A stretch of DNA of 64,000 bases from Actinomadura terrae (GTDB lineage Bacteria; Actinomycetota; Actinomycetes; Streptosporangiales; Streptosporangiaceae). Shown piece by piece: positions 51,429 to 60,727 of the stretch (the stretch's first letter is position 1; the number at the start of each line of letters is the position of its first letter). The notes beneath the pieces were generated by a model. It saw only the letters and a list, made by a program, of their open reading frames with translations. It made no database searches and was not told the DNA's origin. The stretch covers positions 1,364,001-1,428,000 of the forward strand of contig NZ_JAICDG010000001.1 in assembly GCF_022751215.1 (NCBI RefSeq). Reading direction: 5' to 3'. The translations under genes were made by a program, and so were the position numbers.

Positions 51429-52658
51429 GTGACGCTCGTACTCCGCCCGCTCGCCCGCCGGACGACCTGGCGGCGGTGGTCGCACCTGGTCGTGGGCGGC
51501 GCGCTGCTCATGCCGTACTGGTTCCTCGCGCTCAGCCTCATCCCCGCGCTGCCGATGGGCAGCCTCGTCAAGAGCGTGCTGATGCTGCTGGTGTTCCCGG
51601 GCGCGGCGACGTTCGTGACCGGGCTCGTCCCGACCGTGCGGCTGCTGGAGGGCTCGCTGGCCAAGGAGCTGCTCGCCGGGCCCGCCGCGTCGCTCGTCCC
51701 CGGGTCGGCGCGGACGTGGGAGAGCCGCGCCCGCGCGGGCGCGTGGTTCACGCTGCACCTGTTCGCGGGCGTGGTGGTCAGCGGCCTGAGCCTGGCCGTG
51801 CCGCCGTTCGCGGTCATCCTGCTCCTCGCGCCGGCCGTCGGCTGGGACACGAGGTTCATCGAGGCGTGGGGCTGGCGGGACTACTGGCCCCAGTGGCCGA
51901 CGCCGTTCGCGGGCCTCGCGGCGCTGGCCGTGCTGCTCGCGGTGATCGTGGGGGCGGGCGCGCTGCTGTCCCGGCTCGCGCCGCGCTTCCTCGGCCCGTC
52001 GGCCGCCGAGCAGCTCGCCGCCGTGCAGGCGCGGGCGGTCAAGCTCGCCGAGCGCAACCGGCTGGCCCGCGAGCTGCACGACTCGGTCGGGCACGCGCTC
52101 AGCGTCGTGACGCTCCAGGCGGGCGCCGCCGGACGCGTCCTCGACAGCGATCCGGCGTTCGCGCGGGAGGCGCTCGGCGCGATCGAGGAGTCGGCGCGGG
52201 CCGCGCTGGAGGACCTCGACCACGTCCTCGGGCTGCTGCGCGAGGACGCGTCGCGCACGGCGCCGCAGCCGACGCTCGCCGACCTCGGACGGCTGCTGGA
52301 GCAGACGCGGATCGCCGGGGTGAAGCTCGACTCGGAGGTGGGCGCGGAGGTCGGGCAGGTGCCCGCCGCCGTGTCCCGGGAAGCGTACCGGATCGTCCAG
52401 GAGGGGTTGACGAACGCGTTGCGGCACGCCGGGAAGGTCCCGGTGCGGCTCCGCCTCGGCGTGGCGGGGGACCGGCTGGAGATGGAGATGAGCAACCCGC
52501 TGGGCGCGCCGGGCGGCGCGGGCTCCCGCCACGGCGGCGGGCGCGGCCTGAACGGTATCCGCGAGCGCGTGACCGTGCTGCGGGGCGAGATGACCGCCGG
52601 CCCGGACGAGGGCGGGTGGCGGATCCACGTGTCGCTGCCGCTAAGGTCCGGATCATGA
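51429..52658 (+). CDS. Sensor histidine kinase (NarL-system type)
   Basis: The 409-residue protein has four or more membrane segments in residues ~25-190, then the HisKA_3 dimer domain with ERNRLARELHDSVGHALSVVTLQAGAAGRVL (phospho-His in ELHD) and a HATPase domain: YRIVQEGLTNALRHAG (N box) and GGGRGLNGIRERVTVLRGEM (G box). GTG 51429 has no clear SD. The stop overlaps the regulator's ATG, so kinase and regulator form one unit. The signal is unknown; the copper genes just upstream are a weak hint. Confidence 0.9.
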   Translation: MTLVLRPLARRTTWRRWSHLVVGGALLMPYWFLALSLIPALPMGSLVKSVLMLLVFPGAATFVTGLVPTVRLLEGSLAKELLAGPAASLVPGSARTWESRARAGAWFTLHLFAGVVVSGLSLAVPPFAVILLLAPAVGWDTRFIEAWGWRDYWPQWPTPFAGLAALAVLLAVIVGAGALLSRLAPRFLGPSAAEQLAAVQARAVKLAERNRLARELHDSVGHALSVVTLQAGAAGRVLDSDPAFAREALGAIEESARAALEDLDHVLGLLREDASRTAPQPTLADLGRLLEQTRIAGVKLDSEVGAEVGQVPAAVSREAYRIVQEGLTNALRHAGKVPVRLRLGVAGDRLEMEMSNPLGAPGGAGSRHGGGRGLNGIRERVTVLRGEMTAGPDEGGWRIHVSLPLRSGS

Positions 52659-53311
52659 CGATCAAGGTGCTGCTGGTCGACGACGAACGGCTGATCCGGG
52701 CGGGCCTCGCGGCGATCATCAACGCCGAGGACGACCTGACCGTGGTCGGCGAGGCCGCCGACGGCGCCGAGGTGCCGGGGGCGGTGTCGCGGCTGCGTCC
52801 CGACGTCATTCTGATGGACGTGCGGATGCCGCGGCTGGACGGCATCCAGGCCACCCGGCGCATCCTCGACACCGTCCCCGAGCCGCCCCGGATCATCGTC
52901 GTCACCACGTTCGAGAACGACGAGTACGTCTACGACGCGCTGAAGGCGGGCGCGAACGGCTTCCTGCTCAAGCGGACGCGCCCGGAGGAGATCCTCCAGG
53001 CCGTCCGGATGGTCGCGCACGGCGACACCCTGCTCTTCCCGGCCGCGATCCGCGCGCTGGCCGCCTCGCACGGCCCCGCCGGGGACGCGGCGGGCGCCGC
53101 GCCCTGGCACGGGCGGCTCACCGAGCGGGAGGCGGACGTGCTGCGGCTGGTGGCCAAGGGCCACTCCAACGCCGAGATCGCCCAGGAGCTGTTCGTCAGC
53201 CCGCAGACGGTGAAGACGCACGTCGGCAACGTCCTCGGCAAGCTCCAAGCCCGCGACCGCACGCAGGCCGTCATCCTCGCCTACGAGACGGGCTTCATCA
53301 CCCCCGGCTGA
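52655..53311 (+). CDS. LuxR/NarL-type response regulator
   Basis: The 218-residue protein has a receiver domain (LLVDDERLIRAGL; phospho-acceptor Asp in VILMDVRMPRLDG; TTFENDEYVYDALKAGANGFLLKRTRPEE) and a C-terminal LuxR helix-turn-helix (GRLTEREADVLRLVAKGHSNAEIAQELFVSPQTVKTHVGNVLGKLQARDRTQAVI). ATG 52655 overlaps the kinase stop (ATGA). Its end overlaps the convergent LLM gene by 14 bases. Confidence 0.95.
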   Translation: MTIKVLLVDDERLIRAGLAAIINAEDDLTVVGEAADGAEVPGAVSRLRPDVILMDVRMPRLDGIQATRRILDTVPEPPRIIVVTTFENDEYVYDALKAGANGFLLKRTRPEEILQAVRMVAHGDTLLFPAAIRALAASHGPAGDAAGAAPWHGRLTEREADVLRLVAKGHSNAEIAQELFVSPQTVKTHVGNVLGKLQARDRTQAVILAYETGFITPG

Positions 53312-54230
53312 CCGTCGCCCCCGGGGACCCCTGGCGGAGGGTCGCGGCGAAGGCGGTCACGTGCTCCCAGGCGGCGTCGTCGCCGAACGGGCTGATCAGC
53401 AGGTCGGTCGCGCCCGCGTCGGCGAACCGGCGCAGCTCCCGCCCGACGGCCCGCTCGTCGCCCGCGACGACCGTCTCGTGGACGCCCGACAGGCCCTGCC
53501 GGTCGAGGACGGCGCGGTAGCCGGGGAAGTCCGAGGCGAAGCCGTACCGGTCGGCGATGGCGGCGCGCACGCCGTCCGGGTCGCTCGTGAGGGCGACGAC
53601 GACGCCCGCGAGGACGCGCGGCGCCGGACGTCCCGCCGCCTCGGCCGCCGCCGCGACCGACGGGACGATGTGGTCGGCGATCGCGTCCGCGCCCGTCCAG
53701 GCGGTGGTGACGCCGTCGGCCAGCTCCCCGGCGACCTTCAGCATCAGCGGGCCCAGCGCGGAGACGATCACCTGTGGGGGTTCGGCGCCCGGCGCGTCCA
53801 CTTGGGCGGCGACCTTCAGCGACTCGCCCTCGTGGCGGACGTCCTCGCCGCGCAGCAGCGGCCGCAGCACCGTGAGGTACTCGCGGAGGTGCCGCGCGGG
53901 GCGCCCGTAGGGGAGGCCGTGCACGTCCTCGATGACCGTCCGGTGGCTCGGCCCGACGCCGAGCGTGAACCGGCCGCCGCTCATCGCCTGCGCGGTCAGC
54001 GCCTGGCTAGCGAGCGCGAGCGGGTGCCGGGGATAGGTCGGGACGACGGCGGTGCCGACCTCGATCCCGGGCGCCTCGCGTCCGGCGAGCGCGGCGGTCA
54101 TCAGCGCGTCCCAGCCGTTGACGTGGCCGTAGAACAGGCTGTCGAGACCGGCGTCGGCGGCGGCGCGCGCCCGTCCGACGAGCGTCTCCAGCGGCGCGCC
54201 TCCGGAGGGGGCGAACAGTCCGATGCGCAT
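53298..54230 (-). CDS. LLM-class F420-dependent oxidoreductase
   Basis: The 310-residue TIM-barrel protein begins MRIGLFAPSGGAPLETLVGRARAAADAGLDSLFYGHVNGWDALM and contains TAQAMSGGRFTLGVGPSHR, RHLREYLTVLRPLLRGEDVRHEGES, and VIVSALGPLMLKVAGELADGVTTAW, hallmarks of luciferase-like F420 oxidoreductases. The substrate is unknown. ATG 54230 has GGAGG at 5-6 bases; the open frame extends five codons further. It is divergent from a TetR regulator that may control it. Confidence 0.9.
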   Translation of the reverse strand: MRIGLFAPSGGAPLETLVGRARAAADAGLDSLFYGHVNGWDALMTAALAGREAPGIEVGTAVVPTYPRHPLALASQALTAQAMSGGRFTLGVGPSHRTVIEDVHGLPYGRPARHLREYLTVLRPLLRGEDVRHEGESLKVAAQVDAPGAEPPQVIVSALGPLMLKVAGELADGVTTAWTGADAIADHIVPSVAAAAEAAGRPAPRVLAGVVVALTSDPDGVRAAIADRYGFASDFPGYRAVLDRQGLSGVHETVVAGDERAVGRELRRFADAGATDLLISPFGDDAAWEHVTAFAATLRQGSPGATVSRG

Positions 54231-54331
54231 GGCGTCCTCCAACATGAATCGGAGCTTCAGGTTCCGCCAGGATAAACTGAATTCCGGATTCCGTGTTCGC
54301 GGCCCCCGGCAGGGGGCGAGGGGAGGGGACG

Positions 54332-54853
54332 GTGCGAGCCGACGCGCGGCGCAACCGCGAGCTGATCATCGACGCCGCGCTCGACCGGTTCGCCGGGTGC
54401 GGGCCCACCGCGTCCATGGAGGAGATCGCGCGGGCCGCCGGCCTCGGCGTGGGCACGCTCTACCGGCACTTCCCCGACCGGCGCGCGCTGGTCGAGGAGA
54501 TCGCCGTGCGGTCGCTGCACTGCCTGCGCACCGGGTTGCGGGACCTGTCCGAGCAGGACGTCCCGCGTCACGAAGTGATCACCCGCTACGTCGGCTACTG
54601 CGCGGGCCAGCCGCTCGCGCTCATCAAGGCGCTCGCCGAGGAGAACGAGGCGCCGGAGGAGAGGCTGGCGTTGCAGGACGAGGTCAACGGCCTCCTCGAA
54701 GCGCTCGCCCGCCAGGCGCAGGACGAGGGGACGATCCGCCGCGACATCACCCCCCGCGAGGTCGTCGAGCTGCTCAGCATCGTGGTCTGCCGACCCGGGG
54801 CGCGTGCCGACGACGCCCTCACGAGGGTGACGCTGGACGGCCTGCGCCCCTGA
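54332..54853 (+). CDS. TetR-family transcriptional regulator
   Basis: The 173-residue protein has the TetR helix-turn-helix NRELIIDAALDRFAGCGPTASMEEIARAAGLGVGTLYRHFPDRRALVEEI at ~8-57, then a helical ligand domain ending DALTRVTLDGLRP. GTG 54332 follows GGGGAGGGG; earlier in-frame codons are upstream leader. It is divergent from the LLM oxidoreductase (101-base gap), a typical repressor-target arrangement. The gap has AT-rich sequence around 54265-54290 but no clear perfect palindrome. Confidence 0.9.
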   Translation: MRADARRNRELIIDAALDRFAGCGPTASMEEIARAAGLGVGTLYRHFPDRRALVEEIAVRSLHCLRTGLRDLSEQDVPRHEVITRYVGYCAGQPLALIKALAEENEAPEERLALQDEVNGLLEALARQAQDEGTIRRDITPREVVELLSIVVCRPGARADDALTRVTLDGLRP

Positions 54854-54975
54854 GCGTCCTGCGCCGGGTCGCGCCGCGCCGGGCAGGGCACGATCCTCAA
54901 GAGACTCTTACTCGTCGTTTACGAGGGTGTGGGTAGAAAAGAGACAGCAGTGAGCACGCTATCGATCGGGGGATC

Positions 54976-56079
54976 ATGGACGCTGCCACCCTTGCCGACC
55001 TGCGCAAACCGAGGGCCTACCCGGCCGTCTCGGTGCTGATGCCGACCCACCGCGCCGCCCCGGACAACCGCCAGGACCCGATCCGGCTCCGCAACCTCCT
55101 CGCCGAGGTGCGCCGCCGCCTGGACGCCGACGTCCGCGTCACGCCCGACGTCGCCGACCACGTCCTGCGCGGCCTGGAACGGGCGGCGGACGACCTCGAC
55201 CCGCGCCACCCCGCCGACGGGCTGGTGCTGTTCGCCGCGCCCGGCGGCGAGCACCACGCGTTCACGGTCCGCCAACCGGTGGACGAGCGGGTCATCGTCG
55301 ACTCCGGCTTCGCCACCCGCGACCTCGTCGCCGACCACACCCGCACGCTCCGCTACTGGCTGCTGTCGCTGTCGGACCAGGCGTCCCGGCTCTGGGACGG
55401 CGACGGCGGCGAGGGCGGCGAGCTGACCGAGCACACCCGCGACGGGTTCCCCGTCGGGCTCGACCGGCTGGACGAGGAGGGCTCGGGCCGCCAGTCCCCG
55501 CGCGGCGCGCAGAACGGTGACGAGCGCCACCGCCGGATGATGCGCGACGTCGTGGCCGGCCTCGACCGCGTCCTCGCCCGGGACCGCCGTCCGCTGGTCG
55601 TCGCCGGCGTCACCCGGCACCAGGCCTTCTTCGACGAGGTCGCGGGCCCGCACGTCCGGGTGGCCGGACGCGTCGACGGCAGCCACGAGGGCGCCTCGCC
55701 GAGCGCGCTGGCCGCGGCGGCCCGTCCGGCGCTGGCCGCCTACGAGGACCGCCGCGAGGTCGCCGTGCTCACGGAGCTGGAGGGCGCCCGCAGCGCCCAG
55801 CGCTACGCCGGCGGGCTGTGCGAGGTCGCGCGGCTGGTCGAGGAGGGGCGCGGCGAGCACCTGGTCGTGGAGCGCGGCTACTACGCGCCCGCCGTCCAGA
55901 CCGAGGACCAGCTCGTCCCGGTCGAGGGCATGCCGGGCGTGCTGCGGGGCGCGGACGTGGTGGACGACGCCGTCGACAACGTCATCGAGACGGCGCTGGA
56001 GTACGGCGGCGAGGTGACGTTCGTCTCCGACGGCTTCCTGGTCGACCACGACCGCATCGCGCTCGTCACCCGCTACTGA
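54976..56079 (+). CDS. baeRF (bacterial archaeo-eukaryotic release-factor-like) protein
   Basis: The 367-residue protein has the baeRF look: YPAVSVLMPTHRAAPDNRQDPIRLRNLLAEVRRRL at the start, LVLFAAPGGEHHAFTV, then a middle eRF1-like domain with LVVAGVTRHQAFFDEVAGPHVRVAGRVDGSHE, and the last L7Ae-like domain with GGEVTFVSDGFLVDHDRIALVTRY. Actinobacterial members sit in stress and ribosome-rescue settings, but their role is unknown; the eukaryotic relatives act on stalled ribosomes. No GGQ is evident. The stop overlaps that of the convergent gene by 7 bases. Confidence 0.78.
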   Translation: MDAATLADLRKPRAYPAVSVLMPTHRAAPDNRQDPIRLRNLLAEVRRRLDADVRVTPDVADHVLRGLERAADDLDPRHPADGLVLFAAPGGEHHAFTVRQPVDERVIVDSGFATRDLVADHTRTLRYWLLSLSDQASRLWDGDGGEGGELTEHTRDGFPVGLDRLDEEGSGRQSPRGAQNGDERHRRMMRDVVAGLDRVLARDRRPLVVAGVTRHQAFFDEVAGPHVRVAGRVDGSHEGASPSALAAAARPALAAYEDRREVAVLTELEGARSAQRYAGGLCEVARLVEEGRGEHLVVERGYYAPAVQTEDQLVPVEGMPGVLRGADVVDDAVDNVIETALEYGGEVTFVSDGFLVDHDRIALVTRY

Positions 56080-57896
56080 CCCGCGCGAGGCCCATTGCCG
56101 ACCGGGCACGCCGGGTCGTACCAGAGCGCGTACCCGTACGACCAGGCGCGTCCCGCGCGGACGCGCCAGGTCGGCGGGTGCGCGGGCCAGGACGCCTCGG
56201 GGGCCGTCCCCTTCGGCAGCGCCAGCACGACCGTGCACACGCCGGGCGCGGGCGGCCGGTCGCGCTGGTCGGAGCGGCGTTCGGCGCGCGTCCAGGTCGC
56301 CGGGTACTGGAACTTGTCGGTGAGGGCCCAGTAGAGCGACCGGTCCAGGACGACGCCGCCCGCCTGCGGGACGCCGGCAAGCAGCGACGCGGGACGCGCG
56401 CGCTCCTGCCCCGGCCCCATCGCGAACGTCATCGCGGCGAAGTTGATCCCGACCAGGCCGGCCGCCAGCAGGAGCGTGGCGATCCGGGGGACGCGCGGCC
56501 GGGTCAGCAGCAGCACGCAGCACAGCAGCCCCGCCGCCGTGAGCGTGACCTCCGGCAGGTGGAGCGCGGTGCGGTCGCCGGTCAGGAACATGGGCTCGGG
56601 GAAGTCGAACGCGATGAAGCCGAAGGTCTCCAGCCGGTCGCCCGCGTAGGCGGTGACCCACGCGGCCGAGCCGGAGAGCAGCAGCGCCCCCGCCGCCGTG
56701 AGCTGGGCGGCGCGCCGCGTCCCGGACCGCAGCAGCGCCACCGCCCCGGCCAGCGCGTACACGAGCACGATGCACGACAGGTAGCGCCCGTAGGCGTAGT
56801 TGCCGACGCGGTGCTCGTCGGGCAGCGCGGCGGAGGAGGAGTAGGCGACCCCGCAGGTGGCGACGAGCAGCACGACGGCCATGATCCGGTCGGCGGCCGC
56901 GACCCGGCGGCGCGCCGCGGTCGCGATGACGGCGGCGAGCCCGACCCCCGCGAGCCCCCAGGTCGCGACGATCATGTACCAGACCTGCCCGGCCGATCCC
57001 GACAGCGCCCATTGCTGCCCGGCCGCCGACGCGAGCCGGGACGTCATGATCCCCAGGTGGTCCTTGGAGCCGTCCGGATACATCTCGGCCTTGACGCGCG
57101 CGTTCAGCGCCGCTCCCGCCGCGTACCCGGCGGCGGCGACCGCGACCCCGGCGGCCGCGCCGCGCCACCGGCGGGTGATCGCCGCCGTGCGCTCCCGTCC
57201 CACGGCGGCGGCCACGCGCCGGAGGCGCACGAGGGCGATCGCGAGGACGAGCAGGGCCAGCACCGCGCCGTGCACGGCCAGCAGCATCGTCCCGCGCATG
57301 TGGACCGAGGCCAGGTAGGACGCGGCGGCGCTCGCGAGGACGGCCGAGCCGATCCGCCCGTCCCGGACGAAGCGGTCGAGCGCCAGCAGCCACGCGAGGA
57401 CCAGCGTCGGCAGGATCGCGTCGGTCAGCGCGAACGCGCCGAAGAACGTGGTCTCGGGGAGCAGCGCCGCCGCCCACGCCAGCGGCAGCGCCGGGCGGCG
57501 CGCCAGCCCGAGCCGCCGCAGCGTCAGGTACCCGAGCGGGAACAGCGCCGCGCCGACCAGCGCGTTCGTCGCCATCGCGAGCGTGTAGACCGTCATCAGG
57601 TCGTTGCTCAGCCAGTTCGCCGGGACGAGCAGCAGCGGGTATCCGCCCTGGTAGAAGGTATGGCCGGAGTAGTCGGCGCCGTGCCCGCCGGCCAGCCACC
57701 GCGCGATGAGGAGGTAGCCGGTCTCGTCGGGGTTGGCGACCGGCCCGGTCCGCGCGCGGGCGAACCACAGCCGCACGCACACCTGGGCGAAGACCCCCGC
57801 GACCAGCAGCCACGGTAGGGCAGCCGGCCTGCGCGGCGCCGGCCGCGGGGGCGAGTGGGGGACGACCCGCCGGGGCGGGACCTTGGCGAGCGTCAT
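56073..57896 (-). CDS. GT-C-like multispanning membrane protein
   Basis: This 607-residue protein has about 12 membrane helices. It starts with a Pro/Arg-rich cytoplasmic stretch, helix PWLLVAGVFAQVCVRLWFA, then the loop RTGPVANPDETGYLLIARWLAGGHG. The acidic DE in the first extracytoplasmic loop and GADYSGHTFYQGGYPLLL resemble GT-C glycosyltransferases that use polyprenyl-linked sugars, such as ArnT or EmbC relatives. The C-terminal ~110 residues are a small extracytoplasmic part. ATG 57896 or the GTG at 57905. Substrate unknown. Confidence 0.65.
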   Translation of the reverse strand: MTLAKVPPRRVVPHSPPRPAPRRPAALPWLLVAGVFAQVCVRLWFARARTGPVANPDETGYLLIARWLAGGHGADYSGHTFYQGGYPLLLVPANWLSNDLMTVYTLAMATNALVGAALFPLGYLTLRRLGLARRPALPLAWAAALLPETTFFGAFALTDAILPTLVLAWLLALDRFVRDGRIGSAVLASAAASYLASVHMRGTMLLAVHGAVLALLVLAIALVRLRRVAAAVGRERTAAITRRWRGAAAGVAVAAAGYAAGAALNARVKAEMYPDGSKDHLGIMTSRLASAAGQQWALSGSAGQVWYMIVATWGLAGVGLAAVIATAARRRVAAADRIMAVVLLVATCGVAYSSSAALPDEHRVGNYAYGRYLSCIVLVYALAGAVALLRSGTRRAAQLTAAGALLLSGSAAWVTAYAGDRLETFGFIAFDFPEPMFLTGDRTALHLPEVTLTAAGLLCCVLLLTRPRVPRIATLLLAAGLVGINFAAMTFAMGPGQERARPASLLAGVPQAGGVVLDRSLYWALTDKFQYPATWTRAERRSDQRDRPPAPGVCTVVLALPKGTAPEASWPAHPPTWRVRAGRAWSYGYALWYDPACPVGNGPRAGQ

Positions 57897-57978
57897 GTGC
57901 ACCACGGTCCCGGCCGGCTGTCATGATCTTGTCCTGGAAATGTCCGGATCTTGTGACATGGCCGGGGGAGGAGGGCAG

Positions 57979-58686
57979 GTGTCCAATAATGTCCGGATGG
58001 CGAACATTCTCTTCGTCGAGGACGATCCCTCCGCCCGCATCGCGCTGGAGCTTGCGCTCTCCCGGCTCGGGCACAGCGTGACGTCCCGCGCCACCGGTGA
58101 GGACGGGCTGGACGCGCTGCGGGCCCGCCCGCCCGAGATCGCGATCCTGGACGTGATGCTGCCCGGCGTCGACGGGATCGAGGTGTGCCGCCGCATCCGC
58201 CGCGACGACCTGGGCGGCGGCGGGGGGCTCCCGGTCATTCTGCTGACCGCGCGCGGCGACGACCTCGACGTGGTGCTCGGGCTGGAGGCGGGCGCCGACG
58301 ACTACGTGGTCAAGCCCGTCGAGCCGCGGGTGCTGGACGCGCGCATCCGCGCCGTGCTGCGCCGGGCGGACCAGACCTCGCTCGACCGCTCCAGCCACGG
58401 CGACCTCGTCATCGACCGGGCGTCGCTGAAGGTGACCAAGGCGGGTGCCGACATCCGGCTCACCCCGACCGAGCTGCGGCTGCTGCTGGAGCTGTCCCGG
58501 CGGCCCGGCCAGGCGCTGACCCGCCAGCACCTGCTGGCGGCGGTGTGGGAGCACGAGTACCCGGGCGACTCGCGGCTGGTCGACGCCTGCGTCCAGCGCG
58601 TCCGCGCCAAGATCGAGGACGAGCCGGCCGAGCCGCGGCTGATCGAGACCGTCCGCGGCTTCGGCTACCGGTTCGCGGCCTCGTGA
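57979..58686 (+). CDS. OmpR-family response regulator
   Basis: The 235-residue protein has a receiver domain (ILFVEDDPSARIALELAL; acceptor Asp in IAILDVMLPGVDGIEV; LLTARGDDLDVVLGLEAGADDYVVKP) and a winged helix (LTPTELRLLLELSRRPGQALTRQHLLAAVWEHEYPGDSRLVDACVQRVRAKIED...TVRGFGYRF). GTG 57979 is preferred because GGAGGAGGG lies 5 bases upstream; ATG 57997 would be 22 bases away. It is first in a three-gene operon with a kinase and lipoprotein. Confidence 0.95.
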   Translation: MSNNVRMANILFVEDDPSARIALELALSRLGHSVTSRATGEDGLDALRARPPEIAILDVMLPGVDGIEVCRRIRRDDLGGGGGLPVILLTARGDDLDVVLGLEAGADDYVVKPVEPRVLDARIRAVLRRADQTSLDRSSHGDLVIDRASLKVTKAGADIRLTPTELRLLLELSRRPGQALTRQHLLAAVWEHEYPGDSRLVDACVQRVRAKIEDEPAEPRLIETVRGFGYRFAAS

Positions 58687-60188
58687 TCGCGGGCCTGCGG
58701 CGCCGGGCGCGGCGGCGCGGCGAGTCGGTCCGCACCCGCTGGTTCACCGGCCTGCGGGTGCGGCTCGCGGCGGCGTTCACCGCGGTCGCGCTCCTCGCCT
58801 CGATGTTCGCCTCCGGCGTCGCCTACGTGCTGCTGCGCCGCGCGACGCTCCAGCGCGCCCAGGACGCGGTGCTCACCGACGTCCGGCAGACGCTCACCCG
58901 GCAGGTGCCGCCCGAGCTGCCGCCCGACGTCGCCGGGTTCCTCGGCGCCCAGCTCGTGGACGCCCTCTCCGCGCCGCCCGGGCGCAAGGCGGTGGCCGTG
59001 CCCGCGAACGCGGACGGCCGCCCCGTCGTCCCGGCCTCGGGCCTCCTGGACGTGCCGGTCAGCGCGGAGTTCGCGCAGCGCACCCAGAACCAGCTCGTGT
59101 TCCAGCGCGTCGTCCGGAACGGCACGCCCTACCTGCTGGTCGGCGCGCACGTCACCGGCTACCGGACGGGCGAGGGGTGGGTCGCGCGGACGACGCCCCC
59201 GACCGTCTACGTCACCGCCAGCCTGCGCCAGGAGGAGAAGGACCTCGCGGTGCTGACCCGCGTCCTGATGATCGAGAACGCGCTGGCGCTGGTGCTCGCG
59301 CTCGCCCTCGCGGTGCTGGCGACCCGCGGCGTGCTGCAACCGGTGCGGCGGCTCGGCGCGGCGGCCCGCGCGCTCGGCGAGGGCGAGCTGGAGACCCGGG
59401 TGGCGGTGCGGGGCCGCGACGAGCTGGCCGACCTCGCCCGCACGTTCAACCGCACCGCCGAGGCACTGGAGCGGACGGTGACGGAGCTGCGCGCGATGGA
59501 GCGCGCGTCCCGCCGGTTCGTCGCCGACGTCTCGCACGAGCTGCGCACCCCGTTGACCTCGATGGTCGCGGCGACCGACGTGCTCGCGGCCGACGCCGAG
59601 GGCGAGGACAGCGCGGCCGGGCTCGTCGCCCGCGAGACCCGCCGCCTCGGCACGCTCGTCGAGCACCTGATCGAGATCAGCAGGTTCGACGCGGGCGCCG
59701 CCGCGCTCGTCCTGGACGAGGTGAACGTGGCGGACGCCGTCGCCGCGACCCTGCACGCGCGCGGCTGGACCGGCGAGGTCGCGGTGACCGGCCCCGCCGA
59801 CCTGGTCGCCCGCCTGGACCCCCGCCGGTTCGACGTCATCGTCGCCAACCTCGTCGGCAACGCCCTGCGGCACGGTCGCCCGCCGGTGACGCTGCGCTTC
59901 GGCCGCGCCGAGCGGGCGGGCCTGCCGGGGCTGTCGCTGGTCGTCGAGGACCACGGCCCCGGCCTGCCCGGCGACCTCGTCGCCGTGGTCTTCGACCGGT
60001 TCGTCAAGGCCGAGGCCGCCCGGACGCGCAGCGAGGGCAGCGGGCTCGGGCTGTCGATCGCGAAGGAGAACGCCATGCTGCACGGCGGCGTGCTGGAGGC
60101 CGCGAACAGGACGGTTCCGACGGTGGACCAGCTCATCCCGCAGGGGGCGGTGTTCACGCTGTGGATTCCGGACCGGGAGGACGGGTGA
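58683..60188 (+). CDS. HAMP-type sensor histidine kinase
   Basis: The 501-residue kinase has a basic N-terminus, one helix (RLAAAFTAVALLASMFASGVAYVLL), an extracytoplasmic sensor (~60-195), a second helix, HAMP (RGVLQPVRRLGAAARALGEGELETRVAVRG), HisKA with RRFVADVSHELRTPLTSMVAATDVLA and an ATPase domain with NLVGNALRHG, DHGPGLP and GSGLGLSIAKENAMLHGG. GTG 58683 overlaps the regulator stop (GTGA). With the downstream lipoprotein the order resembles mtrA-mtrB-lpqB, in shortened form. Confidence 0.94.
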   Translation: MIAGLRRRARRRGESVRTRWFTGLRVRLAAAFTAVALLASMFASGVAYVLLRRATLQRAQDAVLTDVRQTLTRQVPPELPPDVAGFLGAQLVDALSAPPGRKAVAVPANADGRPVVPASGLLDVPVSAEFAQRTQNQLVFQRVVRNGTPYLLVGAHVTGYRTGEGWVARTTPPTVYVTASLRQEEKDLAVLTRVLMIENALALVLALALAVLATRGVLQPVRRLGAAARALGEGELETRVAVRGRDELADLARTFNRTAEALERTVTELRAMERASRRFVADVSHELRTPLTSMVAATDVLAADAEGEDSAAGLVARETRRLGTLVEHLIEISRFDAGAAALVLDEVNVADAVAATLHARGWTGEVAVTGPADLVARLDPRRFDVIVANLVGNALRHGRPPVTLRFGRAERAGLPGLSLVVEDHGPGLPGDLVAVVFDRFVKAEAARTRSEGSGLGLSIAKENAMLHGGVLEAANRTVPTVDQLIPQGAVFTLWIPDREDG

Positions 60189-60706
60189 GACGCCGCAATG
60201 CCGCCGTGCTCGCCGCCGCCCTCGCCGCCGCGCCGCTCGCGGGCGTGCTCGTCTCGGGTTGCGGGGTGCGGCCGACCGGCATCCTCAGCGCGGGCGACCC
60301 CCCGGTCGCGGCCGGCAGCCAGGCGCCCGCGATCACCGTCTACCTGGTGCAGGGCGGGCGGCTGAAGGCGGTCGTCCGCCCCGGGCTGCCCGGGCACCCC
60401 TACCTGTCCATCGGCCAGCTCTCGGTGGAGCCCACCGCCACGGAGTCGCGCGCGGGGCTGCACACCGAGGTCACCCACGCCCTCACCGCCCGGGTGGTGG
60501 GCGACCCCTCGACGCTGATCATCGACCAGGTGCCCTCGGACGAGCGGGAGCGCTGGCGCTGGTCGTACGCGGCGCTCGGCCAGATCGCCTGCACCGCGCA
60601 GGCCATCGCCGGCATCGACCGCGTCCGGCTCTGGAACGGACCCAACCCCGACGCGCAGGGGTGGGGGACCTACAGCTGCGAGGAGTTCAGCGAACTGCTG
60701 AACTGA
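60185..60706 (+). CDS. GerMN-like lipoprotein
   Basis: The 173-residue protein has a signal with lipobox LVSGC, so it is anchored outside. The mature part reads ITVYLVQGGRLKAVVRPGLPGHPYLSIGQLSVEPTATESRAGLHTEV, a GerMN-type pattern as found in LpqB and spore germination proteins. Four cysteines include IACTAQ and YSCEEF. GTG 60185 overlaps the kinase stop (GTGA), so it is co-translated with the kinase and may modulate it, as LpqB does for MtrB. This is inference. Confidence 0.7.
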   Translation: MRRRNAAVLAAALAAAPLAGVLVSGCGVRPTGILSAGDPPVAAGSQAPAITVYLVQGGRLKAVVRPGLPGHPYLSIGQLSVEPTATESRAGLHTEVTHALTARVVGDPSTLIIDQVPSDERERWRWSYAALGQIACTAQAIAGIDRVRLWNGPNPDAQGWGTYSCEEFSELLN

Positions 60707-60727
60707 ACGCGCCCCCGGAGCGGGTCG

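Noticed and set aside
54919..58554. A 1211-codon minus-strand open frame, and similar long frames (for example 48384-52628 minus, 35271-39107 minus).
   Set aside because: They cross several well-supported genes on both strands and have Arg/Ala/Gly-rich, domain-free products typical of shadow frames in GC-rich DNA.
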